DNA of 64,000 nt from Lysinibacillus sp. BPa_S21 (GTDB lineage: Bacteria > Bacillota > Bacilli > Bacillales_A > Planococcaceae), in contig NZ_JALIRS010000003.1 of the NCBI RefSeq assembly GCF_023337795.1, positions 310,001 through 374,000 on the forward strand. Reading direction: 5' to 3'. Every line of letters begins with the position of its first letter. Position 1 is the stretch's first letter. Of this stretch, positions 26,907-35,011 are shown piece after piece. The position numbers were made by a program, and so were the translations under genes. Below the pieces are notes generated by a model. The model saw nothing but the letters and a program-made list of their open reading frames with translations. It did no database searches and had not been told where the DNA came from.

Positions 26907-27976
26907 AGCAATTAATTCAAGCGACAATCGCAATACTTGTCGTTTCCGCCCTATTATTCTACGCTGCTAATGCCCTAAGTGCTGGTGGTGGAAAAAGTGG
27001 TAAAGATACATTAACTATCTTTAACTGGGGAGAATATATTGACCCCGATTTGCTAAAGCAATTTGAGAAAGAAACAGGCATTCACGTCATCTATGAGACG
27101 TTTGATTCAAATGAAGCCATGATGACAAAAATTCAACAAGGCGGTACAGCTTACGATATTGCAGTACCTTCTGAATACATGATTGAAAAAATGAAGGAAG
27201 AAAAATTACTTGTTCCTTTAGATAAAACGAAAATCCCTAATTTTAAAAATATCGACCCCTATTTTTTAGATTTACCATTTGATGACGACAATAAATATTC
27301 TGTTCCATATTTCTGGGGAACAGTCGGTATTGTCTATAATCCTAAGCTCGTTGGAAACCTAGACTTCTCATCTTGGGCGGACTTATGGGATCCTTCGTTA
27401 AAACGTAAAGTCTTTTTAGTAGACGGTGCACGTGAGGTGATTGGTATGGGCTTAAACAGCCTTGGCTACTCGCTCAATTCTTTAAATAATCAAGAGCTAC
27501 GGAAAGCTACTGATAAACTAATCACATTAGCGCCAAATGTTAAAGCCATTATCGGGGATGAAATTACACCGCTGATGGTTAATAATGAAGCTACTGTAGC
27601 ACTCACTTGGTCTGGTCAAGCAGCAGATATGTTGTCAGAAAATGAAGATTTAGACTTTGCTGTACCAAAAGAAGGCTCAAACTTATGGTTTGATAATATG
27701 GTTATCCCAAAAACTTCAAAAAATATAGATGGCGCACATGCTTTCATTAACTTTATGCTGAAAGCTCAATCAGGTGCTAAAAACGCTGATTATGTAGGCT
27801 ACTCTACCCCTAATATTGCAGCGATGAAGTTAATGGATAAAGAAGTCGTATCTGATAAGCGCTTCTACCCATCTGAAGAGCAACGTAAAACATTAGAAGT
27901 TTATAAAAACTTAGGTCCTGATTACTTAGGCAAATACAATGAGCTTTTCTTAGAATTTAAAATGAGTATTCGCTAA
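26903..27976 (+). CDS. potD: Spermidine/putrescine-binding protein
   Basis: Solute receptor of the importer, 357 residues. The mature part begins near TLTIFNWGEYIDPDLL, the PotD hallmark, with FDSNEAMMTKIQQGG and VPYFWGTVG following. The N-terminal 25 residues form a hydrophobic segment but contain no lipobox cysteine (AANALSAGGG at the junction). The protein is therefore anchored by an uncleaved helix or cleaved and released, not a lipoprotein. It overlaps potC by 4 bases and ends the operon. Confidence 0.93.
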   Translation: MKQLIQATIAILVVSALLFYAANALSAGGGKSGKDTLTIFNWGEYIDPDLLKQFEKETGIHVIYETFDSNEAMMTKIQQGGTAYDIAVPSEYMIEKMKEEKLLVPLDKTKIPNFKNIDPYFLDLPFDDDNKYSVPYFWGTVGIVYNPKLVGNLDFSSWADLWDPSLKRKVFLVDGAREVIGMGLNSLGYSLNSLNNQELRKATDKLITLAPNVKAIIGDEITPLMVNNEATVALTWSGQAADMLSENEDLDFAVPKEGSNLWFDNMVIPKTSKNIDGAHAFINFMLKAQSGAKNADYVGYSTPNIAAMKLMDKEVVSDKRFYPSEEQRKTLEVYKNLGPDYLGKYNELFLEFKMSIR

Positions 27977-27995
27977 ACCCAAAACTAAAAACCTT

Positions 27996-28043
27996 AAAAA
28001 CGCAAGAAATCAATTTTAGAAAAGTTGATTTCTTGCGTTTTTC
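27996..28043 (+). terminator. Terminator of the pot operon
   Basis: Arms of about 18 bases (AAAAACGCAAGAAATCAA and its complement) with a T-rich tail. Confidence 0.93.
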
Positions 28044-28212
28044 TGATGTTATATTTTTTAATTTTTCAGGTGTGGGATTCTAATTATTAAAACAAATACT
28101 GCACCCAGTTTCCCCATAGAAGTCTACCATTAGCTAAACGAAAAAAAGAGGCTAGGATACATCGCTTTATTACTATAAATTAGAGTGTTATGTAAGAAAG
28201 ATACATTCTGGG

Positions 28213-28486
28213 AAGTGGTTGATTGGAGTGGAGACTGGGCGACTCCTTGGGGATTAGCGATAGAGGAACGAAGGCTAAAACCATCACATCCTGTGATAAT
28301 GCCTTCGTGACCAACATCCTGTTGGCCCGAGACCCTGGAGCGAGCAACGCGAGTGAAGCGGCTCATCGGACGCCCCTAGGAAGCTCTGCTCTGCGCGAAA
28401 GCGAAGCGTCAGCGGCAAATGTTTTATCTGTGCGAAAGCGAAGCGACAGCAACAAAGCGCCCAGTCGGAACGGAAATCAACCACTT
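28213..28486 (+). repeat. Interspersed element, copy 2
   Basis: The best-preserved copy, 274 bp, bounded by a perfect 12-bp inverted repeat AAGTGGTTGATT / AATCAACCACTT. It holds the conserved hairpin ACGAAGGC..ATCACA..TGTGAT..GCCTTCGT (28268-28308) and tandem GCGAAAGCGAAGCG motifs. No coding sequence is likely. The rest of 27977-28594 shows only the pot terminator and the approach to the MFS gene. Confidence 0.88.
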
Positions 28487-28594
28487 GTTTTGCCGGAAGG
28501 TCATCTGAATTCTTATTTCAGACTTATAGTCAATAGCAAACCTATAAACCTTGTGGTAGACTGTAGTATATTTTAATAAAGAAAGGGGTATTCG

Positions 28595-29791
28595 ATGACC
28601 CAGCAGAAGTCTAATAAGGCGGCTTTGTATATTTTAATGTTTAATATGTTTATCGCAATGGGGAGTATTGGTATTATTATTCCTGTCATGCCTGATTATT
28701 TAAAACTATTTGGTGCTGCAGGACAAGTACTTGGCATGTTAATTGCAACGTTCGCTTTTGCACAATTCGTATTTTCTCCTATTGCTGGGAATCTTTCGGA
28801 TCAGCACGGTCGAAAAAATCTCATTATTTTCGGTCTTATAGTAACGGGGCTTGCACAAATTGGTTTTGGGCTTTCTACTGATGTATGGATGCTCTTCTTA
28901 GCACGCTTTTTAGGTGGCCTCGGATCTGCATTTGTTGCGCCCCCTATAATGGCTTTTGTGGCAGACGTCACAACATATGAGGAACGAGGAAAAGGTATGG
29001 GTATGCTCGGGGCAGCAATGTCCTTTGGTTTTATGATTGGACCAGGTATCGGTGGATTCCTCTCAAAAGTTAGTTTGCATTTTCCGTTTTATACGGCAGG
29101 CATTGCAGCGATCTTAGCAGCTATTTTATCGTTCTTTTTATTGCCTGCTACTAAGCCGAACACAGCGCAAAGAGCACAGAAGCGGGATAATCTTGCTAAG
29201 CAGATGGCCCGTTCAGTCCGTATGCCTTATTTTGTGATGTTAATTATCATGCTTGTATTTTCTTTCGGAATTGCTAATTTCCAAACAACATTATCGTTAT
29301 TTGTGACTGACAAATTTAATTACACACCTACTGATATCGCTATTATTTTAGTTGTGGGTGGCGCTTTTGGTGTTGTTGTACAAATGTTTATTATTACACC
29401 GCTGTTTAATCGCTTCGGCGAAATGAAGGTAGTATTAGTCAATTTATTTATTGCAGCCGTTTCGATTTTCTTAATATTATTTGTATCTGGTTTTGCATTT
29501 ATTTTGATTGTAGCGACAATCTTCTCTACAGCTACGACGTTGATTCGTCCAGCTGTCAACACATTGATTTCAAAGATTGCCGAGAATGAACAAGGCTATG
29601 CAGCAGGTCTGAACAATGCGTATATGAGTCTTGGGAATATGATTGGACCAGCTTTAGCAGGTATATTATTCGATTGGAATATGAATAGCCCTTATATTGT
29701 CGGAGCTATTATTTTAATGGCTTGCTTTTTCCTTGCCCTTATTTGGACAATGAAAAAAGCACCACATCTTATGCATCCTGATACAAAATAG
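28595..29791 (+). CDS. MFS multidrug efflux transporter, NorA/Bmr-like
   Basis: A 398-residue major facilitator protein with 12 predicted membrane segments. Motif A reads GNLSDQHGRK, motif C (antiporter signature) reads GAAMSFGFMIGPGIGGFL, and GYAAGLNNAYMSLGNMIGPALAG resembles NorA. This suggests proton-drug antiport, substrate unknown. AAAGGGG precedes the ATG. It stands alone between the interspersed element and the TPP riboswitch. Confidence 0.85.
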   Translation: MTQQKSNKAALYILMFNMFIAMGSIGIIIPVMPDYLKLFGAAGQVLGMLIATFAFAQFVFSPIAGNLSDQHGRKNLIIFGLIVTGLAQIGFGLSTDVWMLFLARFLGGLGSAFVAPPIMAFVADVTTYEERGKGMGMLGAAMSFGFMIGPGIGGFLSKVSLHFPFYTAGIAAILAAILSFFLLPATKPNTAQRAQKRDNLAKQMARSVRMPYFVMLIIMLVFSFGIANFQTTLSLFVTDKFNYTPTDIAIILVVGGAFGVVVQMFIITPLFNRFGEMKVVLVNLFIAAVSIFLILFVSGFAFILIVATIFSTATTLIRPAVNTLISKIAENEQGYAAGLNNAYMSLGNMIGPALAGILFDWNMNSPYIVGAIILMACFFLALIWTMKKAPHLMHPDTK

Positions 29792-29803
29792 TCTGAAAAG
29801 TTA

Positions 29804-29831
29804 TTGACTATTTCTAGTAGTATGCTACATA
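29804..29831 (+). promoter_or_regulatory. Promoter of the thiW riboswitch transcript
   Basis: TTGACT (29804-29809), 16 bases, TACATA (29826-29831), about 30 bases before the aptamer. Confidence 0.55.
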
Positions 29832-29860
29832 ATTATGGGGATAACTGACAAATGAATTTT

Positions 29861-29956
29861 TACCACTAGGGGAGTCTTTAAAAGGCTGAGACGTATATGG
29901 TCATATACGGACCCTTTGAACCTGATCTAGTTCACACTAGCGGAGGGAAGTGGCGA
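29861..29956 (+). ncRNA. TPP (THI-box) riboswitch
   Basis: The conserved aptamer parts are in order: GGGGAGTC, GGCTGAGA, ACCCTTTGAACCTGATC, TAGTTCACACTAGCGGAGGG. P1 is CCACT (29863-29867) with AGTGG (29949-29953). It binds thiamine pyrophosphate. The 3' segment GGAAGTGGC (29946-29954) can pair instead with GCCGCTTCC (29987-29995), the 5' arm of the terminator, so ligand binding should allow the terminator to form. Confidence 0.96.
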
Positions 29957-29986
29957 CACTTGCTTTTTACTATGTAAAAATGCAGG

Positions 29987-30022
29987 GCCGCTTCCTATTG
30001 TTTTTAGGAAGCGGCTTTTTTT
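29987..30022 (+). terminator. Riboswitch-controlled terminator
   Basis: GCCGCTTCCTA (29987-29997) and TAGGAAGCGGC (30005-30015), then TTTTTTT. Confidence 0.95.
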
Positions 30023-30056
30023 CTGGTTTTTATTGTTATTGTCGGTTTTTTGCGCT

Positions 30057-30177
30057 TTAGCGGCGGAACTTCCATGTTTAGCGGCGTTTCTCATGCTTTT
30101 TGCGGCGGAACTCACACCTTTAGCGGCGTTTTTCGTGCTTTTTGCGGCGGAACTTCCGCATCTACCGGCGATCACTA
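30057..30177. repeat. 21-bp tandem array, family E, in the thiW leader
   Basis: GCGGCG (CCGGCG in the last) recurs at 30060, 30081, 30102, 30123, 30144 and 30165: exact 21-bp steps. Units alternate between GAACT.. and TTTCT/TTTTT.. continuations. It lies after the riboswitch terminator and before the thiW ribosome site, so it is part of the read-through mRNA. Confidence 0.9.
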
Positions 30178-30207
30178 TTAAATTCATATTTCAGAGGAGT
30201 GGAAATT

Positions 30208-30708
30208 ATGTCAATTCGGAAGTTAACAATCATGGCCATATTAGTAGCAATTGCCGTAGCAGGTTCTACCTTCGTTTCAATACCAACGGGAATTGCGCGT
30301 GCCTACCCTGTACAGCATGCCATCAATGTTATTAGTGCTATCATTCTTGGACCAGTGCCTACTGTTATGGTCGCCCTCGTCACAGCCATTATTCGGATTT
30401 TAACAGGTACAGGTTCATTATTAGCTATACCAGGCAGTGTTATCGGTGCACTGTGTGCAGCTCTTGCCTATAAATATAGCGGCAAGCAATGGCTAGCAGG
30501 TGTCGGCGAAATGTTCGGGACAGGAATTATCGCCTCACTCATTGCAGTACCTTACGCACATTTATTTATGGGGACATCCGTTGCTGCTTTATTTTTCATG
30601 CCTGCTTTTTTAACCTCAAGTACTATTGGTGCTGTATTAGGCGTTGTCATTGCTAGCAATTTGCGAAAGACAGTATTTGTAACTAACCTTAACACTTTAC
30701 TTAAATAA
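30208..30708 (+). CDS. thiW: Energy-coupling-factor S component ThiW
   Basis: Membrane substrate-binding subunit for a thiamine precursor, probably hydroxyethylthiazole, that uses a shared ECF energising module encoded elsewhere. It has 166 residues, about five membrane segments and the ThiW pattern SIPTGIARAYPVQHAINVIS. I chose the ATG at 30208 with GAGGAG 8 bases upstream; a 22-codon in-frame extension upstream runs into the repeat array and is rejected. TPP control fits the role. Confidence 0.93.
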   Translation: MSIRKLTIMAILVAIAVAGSTFVSIPTGIARAYPVQHAINVISAIILGPVPTVMVALVTAIIRILTGTGSLLAIPGSVIGALCAALAYKYSGKQWLAGVGEMFGTGIIASLIAVPYAHLFMGTSVAALFFMPAFLTSSTIGAVLGVVIASNLRKTVFVTNLNTLLK

Positions 30709-30716
30709 TGATTATA

Positions 30717-30762
30717 CGTTACTTTCTTTATGGCAATAAATTAAGAAAGTAACGTTTTTTAT
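30717..30762 (+). terminator. Terminator of thiW
   Basis: CGTTACTTTCTT and AAGAAAGTAACG around a 14-base loop, then TTTTTT. It may also serve the converging EVE gene. Confidence 0.9.
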
Positions 30763-30773
30763 TCTAAACAAAT

Positions 30774-31253
30774 TCAGCCATACTTCAATGGTAATCCCAT
30801 TTCATGTGCAATTAATAAAAAATCTTTTTTGCTTATTTCAAAATGACCAAACCTGAATTTATAACCATACTTCGATGTATCTTCTACAAATTCCAAATAA
30901 TCTAAGATCCTTTTTATTGGCACAGCTTTTGCATCTTTATAAAAATCTATATCTCTTCTATAAGGGATAAAATTTTCTGCCATTTGGAACTCGTATATTT
31001 TCTCGTCTTTTACTCTTCCAATTGCGGTAAACGCTCTTATAGGCTCGTTACCATCTAGACTTTTTTTAGGAGAATAATAGATAATCCAATCTCCTTTTCT
31101 CATTCGTTTCAAAGGTCTTTCTTTGCCATGGCATAGCTGGCTAAACCCTCCATCAACTCCTTTTTGCACATGATTGAGAGATGCTACGCCAATCCAATAT
31201 TTCGTGTCTCTTTCAGGCGTGGGAAGAGGATTTCCTTTAGGATTTAATGACAT
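30774..31253 (-). CDS. EVE-domain protein
   Basis: A 159-residue protein that is essentially one EVE (PUA-like) domain: YWIGVASLNHVQKGVDGGF, then GDWIIYYSPK, then AFTAIGRV. EVE domains bind modified bases in nucleic acids and are often found with restriction or RNA-modification systems; no such genes are here. It is the last gene of the marR unit, 13 bases after the NTF2-like gene. Confidence 0.85.
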   Translation of the reverse strand: MSLNPKGNPLPTPERDTKYWIGVASLNHVQKGVDGGFSQLCHGKERPLKRMRKGDWIIYYSPKKSLDGNEPIRAFTAIGRVKDEKIYEFQMAENFIPYRRDIDFYKDAKAVPIKRILDYLEFVEDTSKYGYKFRFGHFEISKKDFLLIAHEMGLPLKYG

Positions 31254-31266
31254 GCTTCAGTCTCCT

Positions 31267-31590
31267 TTATTTTGGGATCATTGTAAATGATTTAATTTTT
31301 TCATTTTCAAGAATCAACCTTTCTTCCAGAAATACTGGGTTTGGTAAACCATCCCAAGTAGTGGAAACAATTGCCCTACATTCTAGATCATCGCCTTCAA
31401 TATTTTGGATCGTTAATTTAAAGCCTTTCGGCATAGGTGACATATAAAAGTTCTGTATTTCTTTTCTGCCTTTAAAAATTTCACCTTTAAAATTTTTCAA
31501 TTCCCCGTGATCTGCATACATGTCAGATAAATCCTGACCCTCTTCTTGTGCTCTTTTTAAATACTCTTTCATAACCTCTACTGCTTTCAT
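31267..31590 (-). CDS. NTF2-like (SnoaL-type) small protein
   Basis: A 107-residue protein with the features of an NTF2-like fold: an N-terminal helix with acidic face, FKGRKEIQNFY, and a beta-rich C-terminal half ending ILENEKIKSFTMIPK. Members bind or convert small hydrophobic molecules, or act as polyketide-cyclase-like enzymes; the role here is unknown. It is the middle gene of the marR unit. Confidence 0.65.
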   Translation of the reverse strand: MKAVEVMKEYLKRAQEEGQDLSDMYADHGELKNFKGEIFKGRKEIQNFYMSPMPKGFKLTIQNIEGDDLECRAIVSTTWDGLPNPVFLEERLILENEKIKSFTMIPK

Positions 31591-31627
31591 CTGTCATCAC
31601 TCTTTCTAATTGATAAGGTTTTAAGCA

Positions 31628-32050
31628 CTATGTACGATTTTCATATACTTTTGTCAAAATACTTTTCAACTGCTCTTTTTCTTCCAATGAAAGTAGTTGT
31701 AAAACTTCATTCTCAGAAATCGCAAGGGTCTTCATTAATTCTTCTGCCAAATTTTCACCTTGTTCTGTAAGGCAGATTAAATTCTCTCTTCTATTTTCTT
31801 GATTTTTTTCCCTATAAACATACTTTTTTTCTTCTAAATCATCGATAAAAAAGCGGACACTATTTTTATCCAGCTTTAAAATCTGCCCTATTTGAATTTG
31901 GCTAAGTTTCTTTTCTTTTACAGCAATCATGATCCCGACTTCTCTCGATTTCATTTGAAATTTTTCGTTGATATATTTCTCGAGATTTTCCTCTAAAGCC
32001 TCGGCTAATTTAAAGCTTAGAAAACCAAAAGAATTCATAATATTGGTCAT
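31628..32050 (-). CDS. MarR-family regulator
   Basis: A 140-residue winged-helix regulator: QIQIGQILKLDKNSVRFFID is the recognition region, and RREN..LTEQGENLAEELM is the wing and dimer helix. I chose the ATG at 32050, preceded by GTGGGGGATC, over a longer frame (to 32134) that would run through the operator. It heads a three-gene minus-strand unit and likely represses it; the inverted repeat at 32086-32112 fits autoregulation. It is small for a drug-sensing MarR, and the inducer is unknown. Confidence 0.85.
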   Translation of the reverse strand: MTNIMNSFGFLSFKLAEALEENLEKYINEKFQMKSREVGIMIAVKEKKLSQIQIGQILKLDKNSVRFFIDDLEEKKYVYREKNQENRRENLICLTEQGENLAEELMKTLAISENEVLQLLSLEEKEQLKSILTKVYENRT

Positions 32051-32085
32051 GTACGATCCCCCACAAAAATTTATAGTACGTAAAA

Positions 32086-32112
32086 ATGATAGTAATATTT
32101 TATTACTATCAT
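32086..32112. promoter_or_regulatory. Perfect palindrome, probable MarR operator
   Basis: ATGATAGTAAT (32086-32096), five bases, ATTACTATCAT (32102-32112). The arms match exactly over 11 bases. It lies 36 bases before the marR start, next to a TATAAA -10 candidate. Confidence 0.75.
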
Positions 32113-32187
32113 CAATTATTACACTTATATACATTATTTACAAGTAAAATTTTACCTGTCTCAGAAAATTTGCGCATCTCTTTAGAA

Positions 32188-32316
32188 GGTGGATGTCGAT
32201 AAAAATTAAAAGTTGGGTGATAAAACGCCAAAGTTAGTCGATAAAATTTAAATGTTGGTCGATAAATTGCGAAAGTTCGTCGATAAAATTTAAATGTTGG
32301 GTGATAATCGCTGAAA
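32188..32316 (-). repeat. 21-bp tandem array, family A, copy 2
   Basis: A 24-base leading unit (starting GGTGGATGTCGATAAAA), then units at 32212, 32233, 32254, 32275 and 32296, exact 21-bp steps, plus a partial unit to about 32335. The core on plus is GTTGGTCGATAAAA. Alternate units continue TTTAAA or CGCnnAAA. It lies past the terminator of the envelope operon. Outside it the 32113-32413 stretch is empty. Confidence 0.9.
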
Positions 32317-32360
32317 GTGTTAATACTAAAAAGTTGATTGTCATTTTTTTAGATAGAATG

Positions 32361-32407
32361 CAAAAAAACGATGGCTCATAGCTTAAAAACCCATGAACCA
32401 CCGTTTT
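32361..32407 (-). terminator. Terminator of the envelope operon
   Basis: On minus AACGGTGG-TTCAT pairs with ATGAGCCATCGTT, then TTTTTTT. Confidence 0.88.
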
Positions 32408-32413
32408 AACTTA

Positions 32414-35011
32414 CTAATGTCGTTTTTTCATGCCCTTTAATAGCTGGGCAACATTTGTGTCCTCTGCCTGTATTTGTTTTTCCTCTACAGGTGATTCTTT
32501 TTTCTTTGGTCTTGTTAGGAAGCTCCAACCGAAGCGTCGAATCGTAATATCAATAAAGAATAGTAGCATTCCTGCTAATAAAAGCCATGTTGCAATATTT
32601 TGACGTTCCGCTCCTTTTTTCGTAAATTCACGGAATACTTCGCTCGGTTCCTTCAATACGGAGCCGCCTGTTTGCTTTGTCAGTCCCTTGACAAGCTGAT
32701 CATTCACTGGACGTAATTCATACTCAGCACTATAAGGTACACTTAAGCCTGCCTGGTAAATAGCCTGTTGTTTATCGGCTATGCGGAAGAAGATTAGTCC
32801 TGGTTCTGCTTGTACGACTGCTCGAACTTGTGATGCTGAAATTGTTTCTAGCTGCGTTTCAAGTTCTTCACCCGCCTCATTGACAGCAACTATATCTAAA
32901 AACGCCGCTTCATTTGTTGGGTCAGTGATGACAAATGTGCCGTCTGATTCTAGACGTACATCATAGGCAACATCGTTATAGCTTGGTAGCATTTTTGAAA
33001 TAAGCGTTTGCCAAAACGTGCCCCAATTTTGCCACCTTGCCCAGTCTCCTGTCCATTTTCCTGTAGAATCAGAAGTAAAGGCAAATGTTTTGCCAAGGCC
33101 ATATTGCCATTCTGCAAGTACTGGATCTTCCTTCTCACTTTCTGCAATAACCGTGGCTCCCTGCTTTGCTGTAGTGCCTATATAAGCATTCATTTTAGGT
33201 ACACCATTTGTAAATAACGTATTCCAGCCAGATGCATTAAATATCGTTGGATAGAATGGGTTATCTTCAATATATGTGCGTGAAATCATGGCTGTTTCAC
33301 GAGATAAAATAGAAGGAATCGTTTGCTCATCGACGACATCATAGAAACGCCCACTGCCCATATCACTAAGTGCTTCAAGTAAGTTGGCATCTGCATCCTG
33401 ACCAATTGCAACCGTTGATAATGTAATGCCATTCTCTTTTCCTTGTGCAATTAAGTCTTCGTAGTTACCTGGCTGTGACTGTCCATCCGTTAATAAAATA
33501 ATATGCTTACGCTGTAGCTTTAGATCAGCTAGTTTTTCATAGGCGTTAGCAAGTGATCCATAAATTTCGGTACCCCCACCTGGCGTTACAGATAAAATCG
33601 TATCTACAGCTTCTTCCTTATTGCCAAGTGGCCCTGTCTCAATAATTTCCCAAGGTCGATCATCAAAGGCAATAAACCCGAGCGTATCCTCAGTTCGTAG
33701 CATTTCAACTGAGCGAGCGGCCGCCTCTTTCGCGAGTTCTAGCTTTGTTCCAGACATACTTCCCGAACGGTCAAGTACGATAACAAGCCCTAATGATGGT
33801 AATTGTTCCTTACCTTTGATCTCCATTTCAACAGGTAATAAAGTTTCGATTGGTGTTTTAAAGTAACCGCCTAAGCCAAAACTATTTTCGCCACCAACCA
33901 TTGTAAAACCGACACCAAAGTTTTTCACGGCTTGCTCAATGACATTCATTTTTGCCTCACCGACTAAATGCCCTGGTACATTATCAAAAATAATTGCATT
34001 GTATTGTAAATAACTAGAAAGCTCATTTGGCAAACTTTTAGCATCTACAACATCGTGGGCAATTGATTGTTTGCCAAGTGCTGCTGCAATTGGTGATGCA
34101 GTATCATAGCCATTAACAATAAGTAAATGTGGTTCACTTTGCACCATTGTGACGCTAGTTAATTTATTATTTTCAAAAATGGCATCCTGTTCGACCTGTA
34201 CAAGTGCCTCATATTTCACAAGTCCTTCAGTCGTTGCTGAATGTTTATACGTAAAAACATTTGAACCTTCTGTAAGCTCAACTTTCTCACGATGAATAAG
34301 CTTATCATTTTCGTATAATAATAGCTCACCTTGTTCTGCTACAGTTGCATTGATTTCGGCGACTAGCTGTTGCTGCTCGCCTACATAAGCTACTTGTGGC
34401 GTTACAAAACTTTTCATGGATACATCTTTAGCAACAGGTTGGTTAAATGGCATCACATCCACACTAATATTTGACCCTTTAAACTTCGTTGCAAATTCCA
34501 AGGCATCTCCTTTTGTTTCATTGCCATCCGTTAAGAGCACAAGCCGTGTTGCTTTTTTCGGATCTACAATGCCTGATGCAAGCTGTAGGCTCTGCTCGAT
34601 ATTTGTTTGATCTGTTGCTTTTATAGCTGTGAATTTAGGTACTTCCTTTAAAGAATCCGATAAAATAGCTTCCGTTTGTAATGTCGATGAAAAAGAATAA
34701 ATCCCTGCAAGCTGTTCATCTTTTTTCGACTGTAAACTTTCCGCTATGGCATTGGCCATCTCATCAGCTGTTCCATTCATTGAAGCAGAACGGTCAATTA
34801 AGAATAATACTTGTTCTTCCTTTACGGGCAATAAAAGATAGGGCCCAGCAAGTGCAAAAACCAAACAGCATATTGCCACAATACGAATTCCTAGTACGAC
34901 GATATGGCTTTTCTTTAGTCGCTGACGTTCACGCCAATAAGTCCAGCCAAAATACACAAGCAACGGAAGTAAAAGCAACAATGCTAATGGCATATCAATT
35001 CGTAAATCCAC
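32414..35011 (-). CDS. Membrane-anchored protein with two von Willebrand A domains
   Basis: Last gene of the envelope operon; 865 residues. There are two N-terminal membrane segments (about 8-24 and 38-62). A first VWA domain has MIDAS DRSAS at 73-77 and LTDGNET at 160-166. A glutamine-amidotransferase-like middle part follows (about 293-395). A second VWA domain has DRSGSMSG at 414-421 and LLTDGQSQ. Near the C-terminus comes a membrane segment (about 810-826). The layout suggests most of it faces outside and binds protein partners through metal-dependent sites. It overlaps the preceding VWA gene by 17 bases. The exact function is unknown. Confidence 0.8.
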   Translation of the reverse strand: MDLRIDMPLALLLLLPLLVYFGWTYWRERQRLKKSHIVVLGIRIVAICCLVFALAGPYLLLPVKEEQVLFLIDRSASMNGTADEMANAIAESLQSKKDEQLAGIYSFSSTLQTEAILSDSLKEVPKFTAIKATDQTNIEQSLQLASGIVDPKKATRLVLLTDGNETKGDALEFATKFKGSNISVDVMPFNQPVAKDVSMKSFVTPQVAYVGEQQQLVAEINATVAEQGELLLYENDKLIHREKVELTEGSNVFTYKHSATTEGLVKYEALVQVEQDAIFENNKLTSVTMVQSEPHLLIVNGYDTASPIAAALGKQSIAHDVVDAKSLPNELSSYLQYNAIIFDNVPGHLVGEAKMNVIEQAVKNFGVGFTMVGGENSFGLGGYFKTPIETLLPVEMEIKGKEQLPSLGLVIVLDRSGSMSGTKLELAKEAAARSVEMLRTEDTLGFIAFDDRPWEIIETGPLGNKEEAVDTILSVTPGGGTEIYGSLANAYEKLADLKLQRKHIILLTDGQSQPGNYEDLIAQGKENGITLSTVAIGQDADANLLEALSDMGSGRFYDVVDEQTIPSILSRETAMISRTYIEDNPFYPTIFNASGWNTLFTNGVPKMNAYIGTTAKQGATVIAESEKEDPVLAEWQYGLGKTFAFTSDSTGKWTGDWARWQNWGTFWQTLISKMLPSYNDVAYDVRLESDGTFVITDPTNEAAFLDIVAVNEAGEELETQLETISASQVRAVVQAEPGLIFFRIADKQQAIYQAGLSVPYSAEYELRPVNDQLVKGLTKQTGGSVLKEPSEVFREFTKKGAERQNIATWLLLAGMLLFFIDITIRRFGWSFLTRPKKKESPVEEKQIQAEDTNVAQLLKGMKKRH

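Noticed and set aside
28223-28576. 117-residue frame in interspersed copy 2, and similar frames in copies 1 and 3
   Set aside because: The frame lies inside a structured repeat, is not kept between copies, and has no ribosome site.
30142-30207. N-terminal extension of ThiW (22 codons)
   Set aside because: It would place the start in the repeat array and hide the GAGGAG site; the family begins at MSIRKLT.
32188-32205. GGTGGATGTC looked like part of a T-box leader
   Set aside because: There is no T-box core, no specifier loop and no terminator/antiterminator pair; it is the first unit of a family A array.
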